Positions 1 to 24,290 of a DNA stretch of 64,000 nucleotides are shown one piece after another. Location: positions 6,009,802 through 6,073,801 of the forward strand of contig CP137666.1 in the NCBI GenBank assembly GCA_037976565.1, in the 5' to 3' direction. Below the pieces are notes generated by a model, which did not search any database, was not told where the DNA came from, and saw only the letters and a list, made by a program, of their open reading frames with translations. Source of the stretch: Mesocentrotus franciscanus (lineage: Eukaryota; Echinodermata; Echinoidea; Camarodonta; Strongylocentrotidae). Both the position numbers and the translations under genes were made by a program. How positions within the stretch are numbered: position 1 is the first letter of the stretch; every line of letters begins with the position of its first letter.

Positions 1-998
1 AGACCAATCCGGTATTAGGTCAAGTGACCCTACTTTAAAGTGACTCGGTAACATTGCCTCAGATTCTGAAACAAAAATCCTGGACTTAACTCATGCTGCA
101 ATCATTTTATAAACCTTTAGGTCAGTCAGGAATCCCATGACTTTTACAAGCCGATCGCCTGTCTGATTATCAAGATATTTATGGTTGGAATTCGAAATTT
201 TATTTTTCGTTTTCCTAACAGTTTTTATAACACTACAGTCTATTGGGGAAAATGAGTACCCGGTATGGTAAAACCAGTCACTCAAAGATTTTCACTTTTT
301 TGAGGCACTTCATGGTCATTTTGAAGCGCAATTTTTGTAGGGCTTCAATATTACACCATTATCACAGACACTGATAACACGTACCGGTATAGGGCCATGC
401 ATCTCAGATTTAACATTGTTAAACAATGCATTTAATATTTACTTGGTCCTGGGCTAGCCTTTTAAGCTAAGGCTAGGTAATAGTATGAAATATAATATAA
501 TGATATCACCTAGCCTTACATGTATTTGGAACCCATACCCCTGCATGAAGAATGAAGAGTAATGTAAACAAAACCTAAGGAACCAGTTCGGCAGATGTGC
601 ACTTAAGGGGAATATATTATTAAATGATCGCTAGCACATGTAGAAATACATTGCACAGTTGTCCAAGAGCTGCGCTTGTCCGATCTTTATGTCCTTGCTG
701 CGACACCAAGACAAAATGCGTGTTAGCCTAGATGTAAAACCAAATTGTCTGAAATCAAGATTTCATAGCGCAGTATCACAGCGACGATATAAAGATTGGA
801 CAAGCGTGGCTCATGGACGACTGTGCAGTGTATTTCTACATGCGTGTGACACGATAGTCTCATGTCCAGCTGGCTGACGTTCCTTTATACATGTACGATG
901 TACAGTACCCCTAAAGTGCACATTTGCCTAGAGTTCGCTAGTGAGCAGTGGACTCTTCTTTCTACTCAAACAAATCACTTTGAAATTGGTCAAGAATA
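1..998. other. intergenic, no gene seen
   Basis: AT-rich sequence with short open frames only. None shows a recognisable domain, a codon pattern or flanking splice sites. I see no repeat with defined ends here before the terminal inverted repeat that starts at 1001. Confidence 0.5.
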
Positions 999-1000
999 TA

Positions 1001-2428
1001 CCGTAAATCTCCGTGTATAAGACGCACCTTTTTTCCACCGGAAAAATTTGAAAGTCGGGGGTGCGTCTTATACACAGGCACAAGACATTTTGAGTCCTCA
1101 AAATGCTACTTTTCAGTGGTGTACGACCATCTCTGTGTCTCAACATAATGCGAATAAAGAATACTATTTGAAGTTAACCTATGTTCCTAATTTGAAGGGA
1201 AGTGATTTATTATTATTATTTTTGTCGATTTATGCCCCTCCACCTGGCACTGTGCCGGGCGACGCTCACCCTTGCATGGAAGAGCACCAGCATGGCACTG
1301 TGAGTTAAAATGTCTCCCAGCTCAGTCATACACGGGGTGTCGACTCACCACTCGGAAACTAGAACCACACTAGCTGCCTGTGTCCGGATTTCTGTTTGGA
1401 CTTGGGAGGAAAATTTGTCTGTCATCTTTAGTTTTAAAAACAACATTGTTACTATTATTTATCAAAGATGGTGGTCGCAGTAAAATGAAGGTCCTTCCCC
1501 GCGAGGATTATCGAACACGAACCTGGCTTGCTGCCTACGGAGTCGGCAAAAAAAACAAAAAAATTTTATTACTGAGCAGCGCCATCTCTTGGCGTAAATA
1601 TGATTTATCATAGCGAGTGCTGTGCAGTATGGCGGCCATCCAACACTCGTTGAGAAAGACGAATAAGTATCAAGTATTCTCTTAAAGGTATAGACCAGTT
1701 TTGGAAACGCCCCTCTCTCAAAAAAATGAAATGGAAGCTCTCATTACCAATCATGTGAAAGAATCTGTTTTGACTAATACGTGATGATACAAATTTTGCC
1801 GGGAAAGTCGGGAAACCGCCAACGAAATACGAATTGATATATTTGGTAAATTATTATATCTATTGGGACCAAATAGATATCGTGCACGTGCTCGCGTAGT
1901 CCCATATACATCTTTCTGTGTACAGTGCTTGTAACTTTACCAAGACTGGGCCAAATTTCTTATCATTTTGATGATTCCAGAACCTTGCAGTACACACCAA
2001 TACTTATATGCTAGATGATCAACCTTTTCTGATCGATTCCACAACGTTTCTTTCACAATGCAATCGCATGACCAGGACCCCGTTGCATAAAACTTACCAT
2101 TGATGGTAACTTTGCCATCAATGGCAACTACCATGGTAACAGGGCTCAACAGCCAATCAAAATCAAGGTTTCCATGGTAGTTACCATTGATGGCAAAGTT
2201 ACCATCAATTGTAAGTTTTGTGCAACGGGTCTCAGAACTGGTCTTTCTCTTTAATAGAAGCCAATTTTTCATGGAAAACTGATGTGTTGTTATAACTTGA
2301 AAAAATTATTTAGCAACTTTGTGTGAGTAAAATCACCAAAAAAAGGATAGGTTTTAGTTTTACAACATTTTTTTTGTCTCGGCCGTGTCTAAAAAATAGG
2401 GGTGTGACTTATACACAGAGATTTACGG
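1001..2428. mobile_element. non-autonomous pogo/Tigger-like DNA transposon
   Basis: The left end begins CCGTAAATCTCCGTGTATAA and the right end is its imperfect reverse complement, ending ACAGAGATTTACGG at 2428. Both ends are flanked by TA (999-1000 and 2429-2430), the duplication expected of Tc1/mariner/pogo elements. A second inverted copy of part of the terminus (GGTGCGTCTTATACACA) lies at about 1060-1077, so the left end folds on itself. The interior has no transposase frame that I recognise, so the copy is non-autonomous or decayed. A smaller palindromic element is nested at 2079-2229. The family name is a judgement from the TIR and the TA duplication. Confidence 0.7.
2079..2229. mobile_element. 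151-bp palindromic MITE nested in the 1001-2428 element
   Basis: The sequence starts CCCGTTGCATAAAACTTACC and ends GTAAGTTTTGTGCAACGGG. The arms hold repeated inverted blocks of ACCATTGATGG and CATGGTA, so nearly the whole 151 bp folds into one hairpin. There is no coding capacity. I could not see a convincing target-site duplication. The form is that of a short miniature inverted-repeat element. Confidence 0.7.
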
Positions 2429-3623
2429 TAACCAAAAAATGTGCAAATTCGATACCGGAGTTATGGCGCTTTGCTTACGTTAGTTCCTGCGTAAATCGCT
2501 AATTGTGTTAAAAACTGCATTTTGCGTTGTGTACGCATTAACATGCCTTTAAACTGGAAATGCGTGCAGCTGTATACTTGTTGCGCTGGATAACAAGCAC
2601 ATACATGTATAGGGCAACTCATCGATATGATATAATATACTGCCATTTAAAGACCCCATCCGAGGTGAAAACAATCATATATCGATGGAAAGCTAAGTAG
2701 ACGTAGAATACAAATACATATATGGGTAAATGTCATTTTTCCTTTCAGTACTCCACAAAAAGCTGAAAGAACACCTACAGATATAACTGTCCGCCCCCCT
2801 CCCAGTTACGTCAACGGTGGTTCACTTGGCTGATAAGTTTATTACGTCATGTCGTGTAGACCTCTCTTGCAGGGCTGGCGCACCGGCCCCACAGGTGGCA
2901 CGTAAACAATAGACTGTGAATAGCGTTCATACAATAGCCAAGTTACTTTTGCGGGCAAAGTTTGTGAAAGTTTTTGATTGCTGGTTTGAAAGAGATGGCT
3001 GCCTCAGTTATCCGGGAAGACGACCAAGATGACTTGGTGATGGAATTTACCAGGGTAAACCACTGTCTTAGAATTTAGAATATCAAGAATAATAATTGGA
3101 ACTCGTCTGCAGCCGTGAGGCACATCTTGAAATTCTTCAGACACATTACCAGCCAGCCTCAGGCAGAGCGAGACGCGGAGCAAGATGTAACTCACTGCAA
3201 ATCTTTCAATCGAGATATTCACTCAGCTCACTCACTGAGCTGGGTAAAGAAACCAATATATGCATTTATGTGTGTGTGTGTTTCGGTCACAATAAGAGCT
3301 GCAATTTAGGTTTTTAATTTCTGTAACAGTGTAAAATGCAATTAAATAGTTAAAATGCCACAATACTAATTGTAACGCATTTACAAACACAAATCATGAT
3401 TTCGAAATCAACAAAAATAAAACACTCAACATATGGTAATTCTACAGATTCTGGCCTGATTAAGCTTTTAGAACATTCTAAATTAGACTGAAATGCCTAA
3501 AAAATGATAATAAAAATGATCAAAAATACCTTCTTGATGCAGAATAACTAGTCCAAGGTCAACATTGAAGCTCATTTGGTTGAATTTTAGGCGTTTATTC
3601 AGGACAATGCAATCCTTTTTCTA

Positions 3624-3739
3624 ACCGTGTGTGAGTATGGCGGCCGAGAAGTAGAGGTCACGGGTAGCTAGCCGCGTAGGCTGCCGGCGCTAAAGCATGG
3701 GCACACTTGTGAACTAGCGCCGCCGTATTTACACACGGT
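3624..3739. mobile_element. 116-bp MITE with TA duplication
   Basis: The inverted ends ACCGTGTGTGAGTATGGCGGC and GCCGCCGTATTTACACACGGT are flanked by TA at 3622-3623 and 3740-3741. The opposite arm of the host element at about 4780-4790 reads CCTAAGGCC without the insertion, so it serves as an in-window empty site. The insert is GC-richer than its surroundings and non-coding. Confidence 0.65.
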
Positions 3740-3984
3740 TAGGCCAACAAAAAAAATCATTTGGTTGTCCATGACCGCCCGCTCGTCATTTTCGGCCTGC
3801 TCGTAATTTTTTTTTTGTTGAAATATTTTTTTTTTTTTTTTGAGCAATTTTTAAGGTTTTTTTGGAGCAATTTTAAACGCCAAATACCATTTTATGCATG
3901 TTGCAAGGATCAAAATGTGTCCCGTTGCCAATTTGGTCTTTCGGTACGCAATTCTGTATTTATAATATAATATAATAGAGTAGA

Positions 3985-4518
3985 GTAGGGATTTTTCGGC
4001 CAGATGGCAATTTCGGCAGGTCCGTAATGCATGGTGAAATTACTTTAAAATACATAGCATAATAGCATATCACATATCACACACATACAATACATTTCAG
4101 AGTCACAGGAGATCCACATTTGCAATGGAAAATATGTCCTTAGATATCACATTTTAGCAATGTAATCGGCGGTCCTGCTACCTGAATCTGAAAAATCAAA
4201 TATCTTACGCGTGTCTGTAAGGAAGATGGGTACCAAAACCTGAGCTGTATTTCAAGTATTTTCAGATTTAGATCGCGATTGTTCATGTATAGCATACTCA
4301 AAGTGTCTCACAGCACGTATTCAGTCACTGCAGTCGGATAGTGAGCACACATGATCACTGCAGGGGTAATTTTTCGGCGCGGCCAGCTCTGGCGTGGGAT
4401 ACACGCTCCGGCCGCACGCGCTATAGATCAGCGGGCGAATGAACAACGCGCGTGCGCTCCCCATTGACTTTGTACATGCGGCCGAAAATTGCCTCGCTAT
4501 AGCCGAAAACTACCTCCG
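3985..4518. mobile_element. probable nested MITE with TTTTCGGC ends
   Basis: Blocks TTTTTCGGC and CAATTTCGGC near 3990-4015 recur inverted as GCCGAAAATTGCC and GCCGAAAAC near 4480-4510. A further TTTTTCGGCGCGGCC at about 4371 pairs with the right end. The ends are imperfect and the limits approximate. No gene is present. Confidence 0.35.
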
Positions 4519-5682
4519 AAACAGTGAGAATGAAATTGAATATTGCCATGGCAATTCATGACTTTTTCTGGGATTCTTTTTGTGTTTAAATAATAATAAT
4601 ATTGGCCTCATGATTTGAACAAAAATTGAAAATAAATAGGAAGTAAAGAGTCCAAATGAAGAGGGAAAAAATGAAATGGAAAAAAATAAAAAATAAAAAA
4701 ATAAAAAATAAAAAATCCGCCCACCCGCCCCTACTCCAGAAAAGCAGTCGAGGACAACCAAATGATTTTTTTTTTTTGGCCTTAGGAAAAGGATTGCATT
4801 GTCCTGGAAAAAATGCCTAAAATTCAACAAAATGACCTTTAACGTTGACCTTGGACTAGTTATTCTGCATCAAGAAGGTATATTTGATCATTTTAATAAT
4901 AATAATAATAATAGTGTTAACTTATAGAGCGCACACACCGTCCAGGGACGCTTATGGCGCTAGCTCAGCAACAGTTCTCTTTAGTACAAGTAAAGTAAAT
5001 GTTTTAGTATTTTTAGTTATTTTAGAGCATTTTTAGGATGTTCTGGAAGTTATTACTAATCTGGCCAGAATCTGTAGCTAGCATGCAGACCTGGGTCATA
5101 ATGTTTGTGACATCTAGACGAAATGACGTCATGAAAATCACCCCTCGATTTCACTGACGGATGCTATTACACCTCTTGTAGGCAATGAAATCTCAAGAAG
5201 TTTGTATTGTTGTATTCAATTAATAACAAGCTCTCCGTAGATATATAATTTGTCTATTTCATTTTTGGCCTCGGATGGGGTCTTTAAGGGGTGTCCAGTA
5301 GTAAAAGATGTCCACTAATGCGTTAAATGACCATAGAATTTCTAGAACATTTTGATTATGTCCTCTTCATCTCTGCATCATTGTAAAACAATTTTTCTTT
5401 ATTTTCATGAACCATGTGAAATAAAGCAGGGCTGGACACAACAGGCATTAGCGATATAATGTTTAGTTGGAATTGTCATGTAACAATGAATCAGTGCCAC
5501 AGTATTACCATACATGTAAGAGAGTATGATTAAAGAAAAAATACAGTATGTAAAATCATCGCTTCAAAGCTGAGACATTAAAATTGAAATGATTTGAGCT
5601 AATAAAAGGAAGAATGATTGTACATTTAGATTTACAATGCAATCAAAGGCACCAACCAAATATTTGCATGATTGAAATACAG

Positions 5683-5967
5683 TGTGTATCAAATAACATT
5701 GTGACATTTTTAAATGTAGCAGTGTTTTTTTTCATTACTTTCCTTCCTTCCTTCTTCGTCTGTTATCCATGTAGTAAAAGTGTTTATCAAATAAATAACA
5801 TTGCGACATTTATTGTAGCAGTATTTTTTTTTTTATTAACCTCCTTCCTTCTTCGTCTGTTATCAGTGTAGTGTGTATCAAATAAAATAACATTGCAACA
5901 TTTATTGTAGCAGTGTTTTTTCCTTCTTACTTTCCTTCCTTTCTTCATCTGTTATCAGTGTTCATCC
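5683..5967 (+). repeat. tandem repeat, about 3 copies of a 90-98 bp unit
   Basis: Each unit starts TATCAAATAA(AT)AACATTG, continues CATTTATTGTAGCAGTRTTTTTT, then a CTTCC-rich tract and CTTCGTCTGTTATC. Units start near 5687, 5785 and 5874. The remaining sequence between 5288 and 7458 shows no gene, apart from a C-run at 5992-6011. Confidence 0.75.
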
Positions 5968-7458
5968 AGTAGTTTGGGGTTTTCACAATGTCCCCCCATC
6001 CCCCCCCCCCACAGGTAGCTTTTATTTTGGCCTGCTAATTTTACTGTACTTTCTGAAAGGATGTGTTTGCACAGGGTTATAAACAACATTGTACTGAGAC
6101 TGGGAGTGCCCCCGCACTTTAAGGAAATATTCCAGACTTTTGACCTCATTACGTAGATTCTCACAAATAAAAAGAATAAAAAATTCCATGAAAATATTTA
6201 TACGTAGATTTGATGGCTCAGTCATGCAACAGGTTCAGCAAACTTCTCTATAACTCCTTTTGAACATTTTACATTAATTTACATTTTTGTATGCATGTAT
6301 TGTACAATTGTTTAGAGTCACATACCAGACAGCACACTATTATTGGGGCATTATGCTTCACACTAGTATTTGGGAAATCATTGATTGCATATATATTTGC
6401 ATACCTACATGTACATGTACAAGACTACTTGTACAATTAACAACTACATTATTCATACCCCTTGTATATTTGGTGTTTTTCGTAACTCAAGAGTGAAAGG
6501 CAGACTTGTTGAATTTATATAAATGTTGTAGTATTGTACATTTTTGCATTTCACAAAGTTGATAAAAAATAATAATACATCTACAGCGTGTATCTGCGAT
6601 TCACTCTGTAATTATTTTTGTTGAACTTGGTTTTAGATCACATGAGCTAAGTATGTACAGGGGGTGTACAAACTGTACAAGCTATTATTTGTATAGGGGT
6701 TTCATTTTCAAGAATTGCTGAATGGTCGCAAATATGGCAATATATGAAAACAAAGAGCTGGCATTGCTCTTGCAAACATGTTTAATCTTGAAATTGTAAA
6801 AATCTCCATGAAAACATCAGCCTATACTGTACTTGAATTTGCTATGTAAACAAAAAAACTAAGAATCCCTCACAGTGATTTTATAATTATTGGAATAAAA
6901 TTTCTTCCTACATGTATTTTAACTTTCCAGAGTATAATTGCTCATTTTTATATACAATTATTTTTTGTTGATCTGTTTACATCTATGTGGACATGCAAAC
7001 ATGTACATGTACAGCACTCAAATCTGTGAAGCTACCGGTAATGTTAATCAGTCTTAATGCCTTCTGTAGGCAATCTATACCACACACCTATTATGCCATG
7101 GGAAGTTGTGTTGAGAAAAAGTGAATTAATATGCACAGGTCAATAGGCACAAAGACATCAGAAAAACGCTCCCTGCGGTACACAGACGATTGTATTTCTT
7201 ATAGCCTCTTCTCAGACTGAGGGAATATTACAAAAATAGAGAAATTGTAGACATACCAAACAGGAAATGTGTAAAGAACAAGAAATTAAATACCGGTACA
7301 CAAAATAGTAAAATATGTGCTGGCGTTCGGAGTGCAACGTTACTTTCAGGTGCCATGGGCAACTACATGTAATTAATTTAATTGCAAACCATATTTTCAG
7401 AATTAGTTATTCTTTTATATCATTTAATATGCGCATTCCGTGCTTTTTTAGCTCTTAA

Positions 7459-7994
7459 AGAGAACCAAAACCTTCATCCTAAGTTACCTTTATTGTAAAG
7501 TTTAAACGATTTGAATAAGATGAGTGAAAAATTGAACAAAATCAGGCAAGGTATAAGGAAGTTAAAGCTAAAGAAATAACTTGTCACCAGAGGGCAATAT
7601 TTAATTTGATGACATCATTTGTGGACAACTCTCCATGCCTTCTAATCATGGAATTTCACAATTCTTTCATTTTCCTCGTATTCATTTGTGTTCAATATCC
7701 GACTTCATAAAATGTGAAGTAGAATATCATTCTGCATTCTATATCTTGTTTTCAGGGAGTAGATTATCTCAATCACAAGAAAGAAGGAAAAACATGAAAT
7801 TCCATGATCAGAAGGCATGGAGAGTTGTCCACAAATGATGTCATCAAATTAAATATCGCCCTCTGGTGACAAGATATTTCTTTAGCTTTAACTTCCTTAT
7901 ACCTTGCCTGATTTTGTTCAATTTTTCACTAATCTTTTTCAAATCGTTTAAACTTTACAATAAAGGTAACTTAGGATGAAGGTTTTGGTTCCCT
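7459..7994. mobile_element. 536-bp TTAA-flanked MITE with 200-bp arms
   Basis: The left arm (7459-7658) begins AGAGAACCAAAACCTTCATCC. The right arm (7795-7994) is its near-perfect reverse complement, ending AAGGTTTTGGTTCCCT. TTAA flanks both ends (7455-7458 and 7995-7998). Arms of equal length with only scattered mismatches, a roughly 136-bp unique centre and no open frame make it a piggyBac- or Kolobok-type non-autonomous element. It lies about 1 kb upstream of the SPOP first coding exon. Confidence 0.85.
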
Positions 7995-7998
7995 TTAA

Positions 7999-8987
7999 TG
8001 TGGCTAATTGCCTACCTGTATTTCCTATTATGCTCAAGGTACTGTTCAGGGAGTATCGTGCAAATTGTATCTGACAGTCTACTGCAATCTGTGCACTATG
8101 TTTTCATGCATTACAGTATAATTCATTTGATCTTAATATGAAGATAAATGCTTTACTCTAAGTTGGTGGAGGTACGTTTGAACAGTCACTGATTTGGAAA
8201 AGTACATGCCGGAAATTCCAATATGATGTAATGCCTACTGTAGGCCAGTTCTGAATGGATGTAACACTCGCAAAATGAACTGACACGTTTTCTGAATTAC
8301 ATTTGGTATTTTGCTTAGGGCTTTAGGCACATGTATGTACAATGTACATGTGTAACTCAATGTCATAGAAATTTGTCTGCTCTGGTTCCCTGTACATGTA
8401 GTCATGTACAGTACCTGTACTCCTTTTACATTGAAAATTAAATTCTGAGGCAACTGTAGGCAGAGATGCCAACCAGTATGATTTTATTGTATTTAGTACG
8501 ATAAAACAAGTGAAATTTATAATACGTTATTGCCTCTTGAAATACGATTTTTCATGTTTAAAAAAAAACAACAACAACGGTATACAAATGTAAACCGAGG
8601 AATCGCATAGAAGCATGTACAAGTAAACCCCCAAACCCCGACAAAAACGTTGAACGACGAGCCTACATGGGCGGGAAATACGAGGAATCTGCAGCTTTAC
8701 AATTTTCTCATTAAATGTTAATGAAAGAGCAAACATTTTACTTGCCTGTTTTTACCAGTAAAACATTTTTTTGACATTTTACTCGCCAGGGGCCAATGGG
8801 CCAGTGGTAGCGTCGAGTTTTCGTGAAAATCTTTTTCTCTCAAAAATCTGATGTTTTAGGATTGTCAGTCTGTTATTTTGTGTCAAGAGGTTGGCATCTC
8901 TGTGTAGGCCTATACAATTACATTTACATACCTGTGTGGACCCTTTTTGCATTAAAAAAAAACTTATCTCTTTTTTTCCCCCTTCAG
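7999..8987 (+). other. 5' flank of SPOP, probable intron or upstream region
   Basis: No coding sequence seen. The region holds ACATGT/TGTACA runs at 8330-8420 and ends in a strong pyrimidine tract and AG (8970-8987), a splice acceptor. At least one non-coding 5' exon of SPOP must therefore lie upstream. I could not place that exon or the promoter. Confidence 0.45.
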
Positions 8988-9105
8988 ATTCTAAGATTGA
9001 TGTGAAATTACCCAGTCTCACCTGATTTTGGAAGTGTCTGCACTCAGAGAATCGTACTCCAAACTGGCGACGTCACGGGTCCCAAGTCCCCCTCCGTTAG
9101 ACGTC
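8988..9105 (+). other. SPOP: SPOP 5' exon part upstream of first ATG
   Basis: The exon starts after TTTTTTTCCCCCTTCAG. An in-frame TGA lies at 8998-9000 and no in-frame ATG occurs between it and 9106. Even so, codons 9064-9105 read LATSRVPSPPPLDV, which matches the conserved SPOP N-terminus (RVPSPPP). CTG at 9064 sits in the context AAACTGG (A at -3, G at +4). ACG at 9070 aligns with the human initiator. Translation probably starts at one of these near-cognate codons. Confidence 0.7.
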
Positions 9106-21222
<12,117 letters not shown>

Positions 21223-22787
21223 AAGCATACCCATGCGAAATAGACACTCAATGTGATATAGACTTTTGTGACGCTGTGGTATTGACTCCCTGTGAATAGG
21301 ATCGTGTTCATTTTTTGGATATGTAGATACAGGAGAAGATGGATGTATGGAACTTTGTTTGCGGTGAGATATGGAAAGAAATTCCAGTGGATGGAATCCA
21401 ACGAGTGTGTGGGATCATGGAAGTGAAAGACAACTTAAGAAGCTGCCAGGTGATGGTGGGGACTTGTGATATTGCTCACTACCAAATTATGTATTCTGCA
21501 AGGATAGCTGAAGATTGCTCCAGGGCAAGGAGTCCATGCATTACTGGCGACACCCATGGAATGATCAATAAGTACTCTTCAGTAATAGATTGCCAAACAT
21601 GTACAATATCAGAGGATGTTTTAATGCCTATCTATGCCAATTGGACTTAAGATATGCAAAGTTGAAAGAATATTCCAGTGACGCAAGGTGCAAAATCTAC
21701 CCCATCCAGCATCTTAACTTGCATCACGTACCCCAACCAAAGCAAATATGATTGGATGACAAGATGACACTTCAATTTGAAAATGATTATGCAAATCCTT
21801 TTGATTTAACTAAAAATCTCTCTCTTGAATGGCTTTTGTAAACAGTGAAGTCGAGAGTGTTCCCTTATGATTTTACAAAATGATTGATTTGGGACACGTA
21901 GATCACCGTAGATGTGGAATTGAATGCATCAAGTAATGATTACACCCAGTATTAAATATCTCCTGGGGTGATTGGTCTCTTTTTACATTCATACTTGGCT
22001 AGTGATAAGAACAGTAAGGGTGCATTGTGTGTTACCACTTTCATAGGCACTTTGAGGTAACATCATTATTTCATGAATTCTTTTTATGGCATATAATATG
22101 CCAGAGTTCATTGCCGTTGATGTGCAGTGCATCCTGTTATTTGGCCTCCATTTTATAGTGTAAGCTCTAGATTCCTTTTTAATTTCCTCTTAAATTTTAC
22201 TCAGACTTGAATGCGTGAAGAATGACAAGACTTTCATATCAAGGTATCTCCTTTTCCCATAGGCTTTGTGCATTTACGTGCGACCATATGCAGAGCTATT
22301 GTTTCAAAATGTACAATGTTACGTAACACATAACAGTTATTTCTCGATCCTAAATTGTGCTAGCAAAACAAAAGATGAAAACTAGAGTTACATTTTCCTT
22401 ACCATACAAACACTAACACTCAAGTAAAAAAAAAAGAAGCAATACACTTTGAATTATTTCTTAAGCAGATTTACTTGGGTAAATTGTCATCGCTGTAGGC
22501 CTTTAGGCCTTTACTTGACAAATCTTTTCAACATTATCGCAAATTGTTTCATAGCCTTGTGCATCACTTATTGAAACATGCCAACATTACAGTGACCTGT
22601 TACGTAATCAGACAGTTATTTCTATTTTTTATAGGCAATATGATGAGGTATTGAAATTGCCCTTGATTTTATTTCTTTATAGTCTTTGTGAATGTGTTTT
22701 TACATAAAACCTCAAAAGGAAAAAAAACAATAATCATCTAGCGTGCACGATTATGCTCTCTTGAGAAATCACCGGGAGGTCTCCTAT
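21223..22787 (+). other. SPOP 3' untranslated region and downstream sequence
   Basis: No further coding sequence. I found no clear AATAAA close behind the stop, so the 3' end is unplaced. The first AATAAA I noted is at about 23013, inside the SINE. The open frame at 21339-21650 has no recognisable domain. Confidence 0.4.
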
Positions 22788-23070
22788 TACCGTACCGGTG
22801 TGTTGGCTCAGTCAGTAGAGCGTTCGCCTCACAACCGGGAGGTGGTGGGTTCGAACCCCGGCCACGTCATACCAAAAGACGTTAAAAGATGGGAGTCGCT
22901 GCTACCTTGTTTGGCGTTCAACAATAAGGGGATAGAGCAATGTCGATCTGGCGCTGCTCAGTGGCTGCCGGGCTCACGATCAATTGGGCACACAGAATTT
23001 CCATTTTCGGTTTAATAAAATTTGGAGTGGACTTTAAAAGATTATTATTATTATTATATTATTATTTATT
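22788..23070 (+). mobile_element. tRNA-derived SINE
   Basis: The head carries an A box (TGGCTCAGTCAGTAGAGCG) and a B box (GGTTCGAACCC) at tRNA spacing. The anticodon-loop position reads CTCACAA, so the source resembles tRNA-Val(CAC). The body AGATGGGAGTCGCTGCTACC is of a kind seen in marine-animal SINEs. The tail is an ATT/TTA microsatellite at about 23042-23068. It is not a functional tRNA gene, because no paired acceptor stem is present. Confidence 0.85.
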
Positions 23071-23156
23071 GAAAAGGAAGATTCCTAGCCTATAACAATC
23101 TAATTATTTCATAATTACCTGTGTTCTCATGGACAGATATAAGTATGATAATTATC

Positions 23157-23229
23157 TCTGTTAAGAGCCAAACGCGTGTTAACTCATATTAATTTCCATG
23201 AAATTTAACACCTGTCTGGCCCTCTACAG
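23157..23229. repeat. hairpin repeat, GAGCC family copy
   Basis: Inverted ends TCTGTTAAGAGCC and GGCCCTCTACAGA with TGTTAACT / TTTAACAC inside. This is a divergent copy of the hairpin at 24220-24290. Confidence 0.45.
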
Positions 23230-24219
23230 ACATTTCAATCAAGCTGTGATTATTTACATGGTATTTTGTATTCGTTTGTCTGCAGCATTTACAGGCTGTT
23301 GGTGGTAATTTTTTGGTTTGAACAGTCTATTTTGAGTCAGTGTATTTACCTTAACAGCTATTCCATTATTCACTTTTTCTTTCTTTCTAAATGATTGCCT
23401 ATGTCATTTTACCCCGCAATTCAAATTGAAAATGACTCGCTTGGTGCTAGAGCTGAAAACTGAAAAACTTCTGGATATTTTTTTTCATTGTAAATTTTAC
23501 ATGGGAAAAAATTTGTTGATACATTTTTTTTCTGTTTGTTAGTTTATGATAAAAGATGTGTTACAGAGTGGCATTTACAATATCGGATTTAACAGTAAAC
23601 GACATAACTTTGAAGGCTTATTTTCAAATATATATTTGTTTTCTTTTCTGCATTGTGCATTATAGAAGAATACACCTGTGCCTGGCATTATTCACTACTG
23701 GTGTTCTTCCATTATTTTTAGAGCAAATTTTGGAAGGCAATAAGATGATATTTTAAGAGATGCAATACTGTTCAGGAACACTCAAAGTAGATCTTAAATC
23801 AGGATTTGAAATATTGTTATTCAATACTTTTTTTATAAATTGACAAAATATCAGAAATATTAAGGGGGGAAAAAATCCGAAAAATCCTGCCTTAGACAAA
23901 GGTAATTTGGCTTTGGTATGGAAGCGTGGTGAACCCCTTACAAATTATGTTATAATAGCAGTCATTGTATCCTGCAGTCCATTATAAATTAATAAGATTC
24001 CATCCTTCTGCTTTTTTCTTCTTTTTAATCTTAAAGCAAAAAGGTCAAACCAATTACTAAATAGTTCTTTGTCAATTTATCTATATTGTAAGACCCCTTT
24101 TAATCCGCTAGTGTGTAAGAATGATGTTAATATCCTGGATAACATTTCTCTTTGATCTGCTACATGTATTTTTCTTTTTAGTACATAGAGACTTCACTTT
24201 ATACTATGTAGCAAGTTTC

Positions 24220-24290
24220 CTGCTAAGAGCCAGAAGGATGTTAGCTGATATAGTTTAACTTGGAGGTAACACCCTTCTGGCTCTCAGCAG
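24220..24290. repeat. 71-bp hairpin repeat (CTGCTAAGAGCCAGAAGG)
   Basis: The left arm CTGCTAAGAGCCAGAAGGATG pairs with the right arm CACCCTTCTGGCTCTCAGCAG. Related copies lie at 23157-23229, 38351-38412 and 39471-39539, so this is a dispersed short palindromic family. Confidence 0.7.

Larger units (their letters stand above)
2651..5283. mobile_element. 2.6-kb TTAA-flanked inverted-repeat element, degenerate
   Basis: The left terminus AGACCCCATCCGAGG at 2651 is matched by the reverse complement CCTCGGATGGGGTCT ending at 5283. Both are flanked by TTAA (2647-2650 and 5284-5287), the target of piggyBac and Kolobok transposases. Inside, a second pair of inverted arms runs about 3442-3776 and 4748-5076, sharing TACAGATTCTGGCC, AATGCAATCC and CATTTGGTTGTCC blocks in opposite orientation. 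No transposase frame is visible. Smaller repeats have inserted since: 3624-3739, probably 3985-4518, and an ATA microsatellite with a short repeat in the right arm at about 4895-4990. It might be two elements, one in the other, rather than one. Confidence 0.6.

Noticed and set aside
1937..2272. 111-codon minus-strand frame
   Set aside because: It runs through the palindromic MITE at 2079-2229; its repeated DGN residues come from the inverted blocks.
22803..22876. Functional tRNA-Val gene
   Set aside because: The A and B boxes are good, but the acceptor stem does not pair and a SINE body and microsatellite tail follow.
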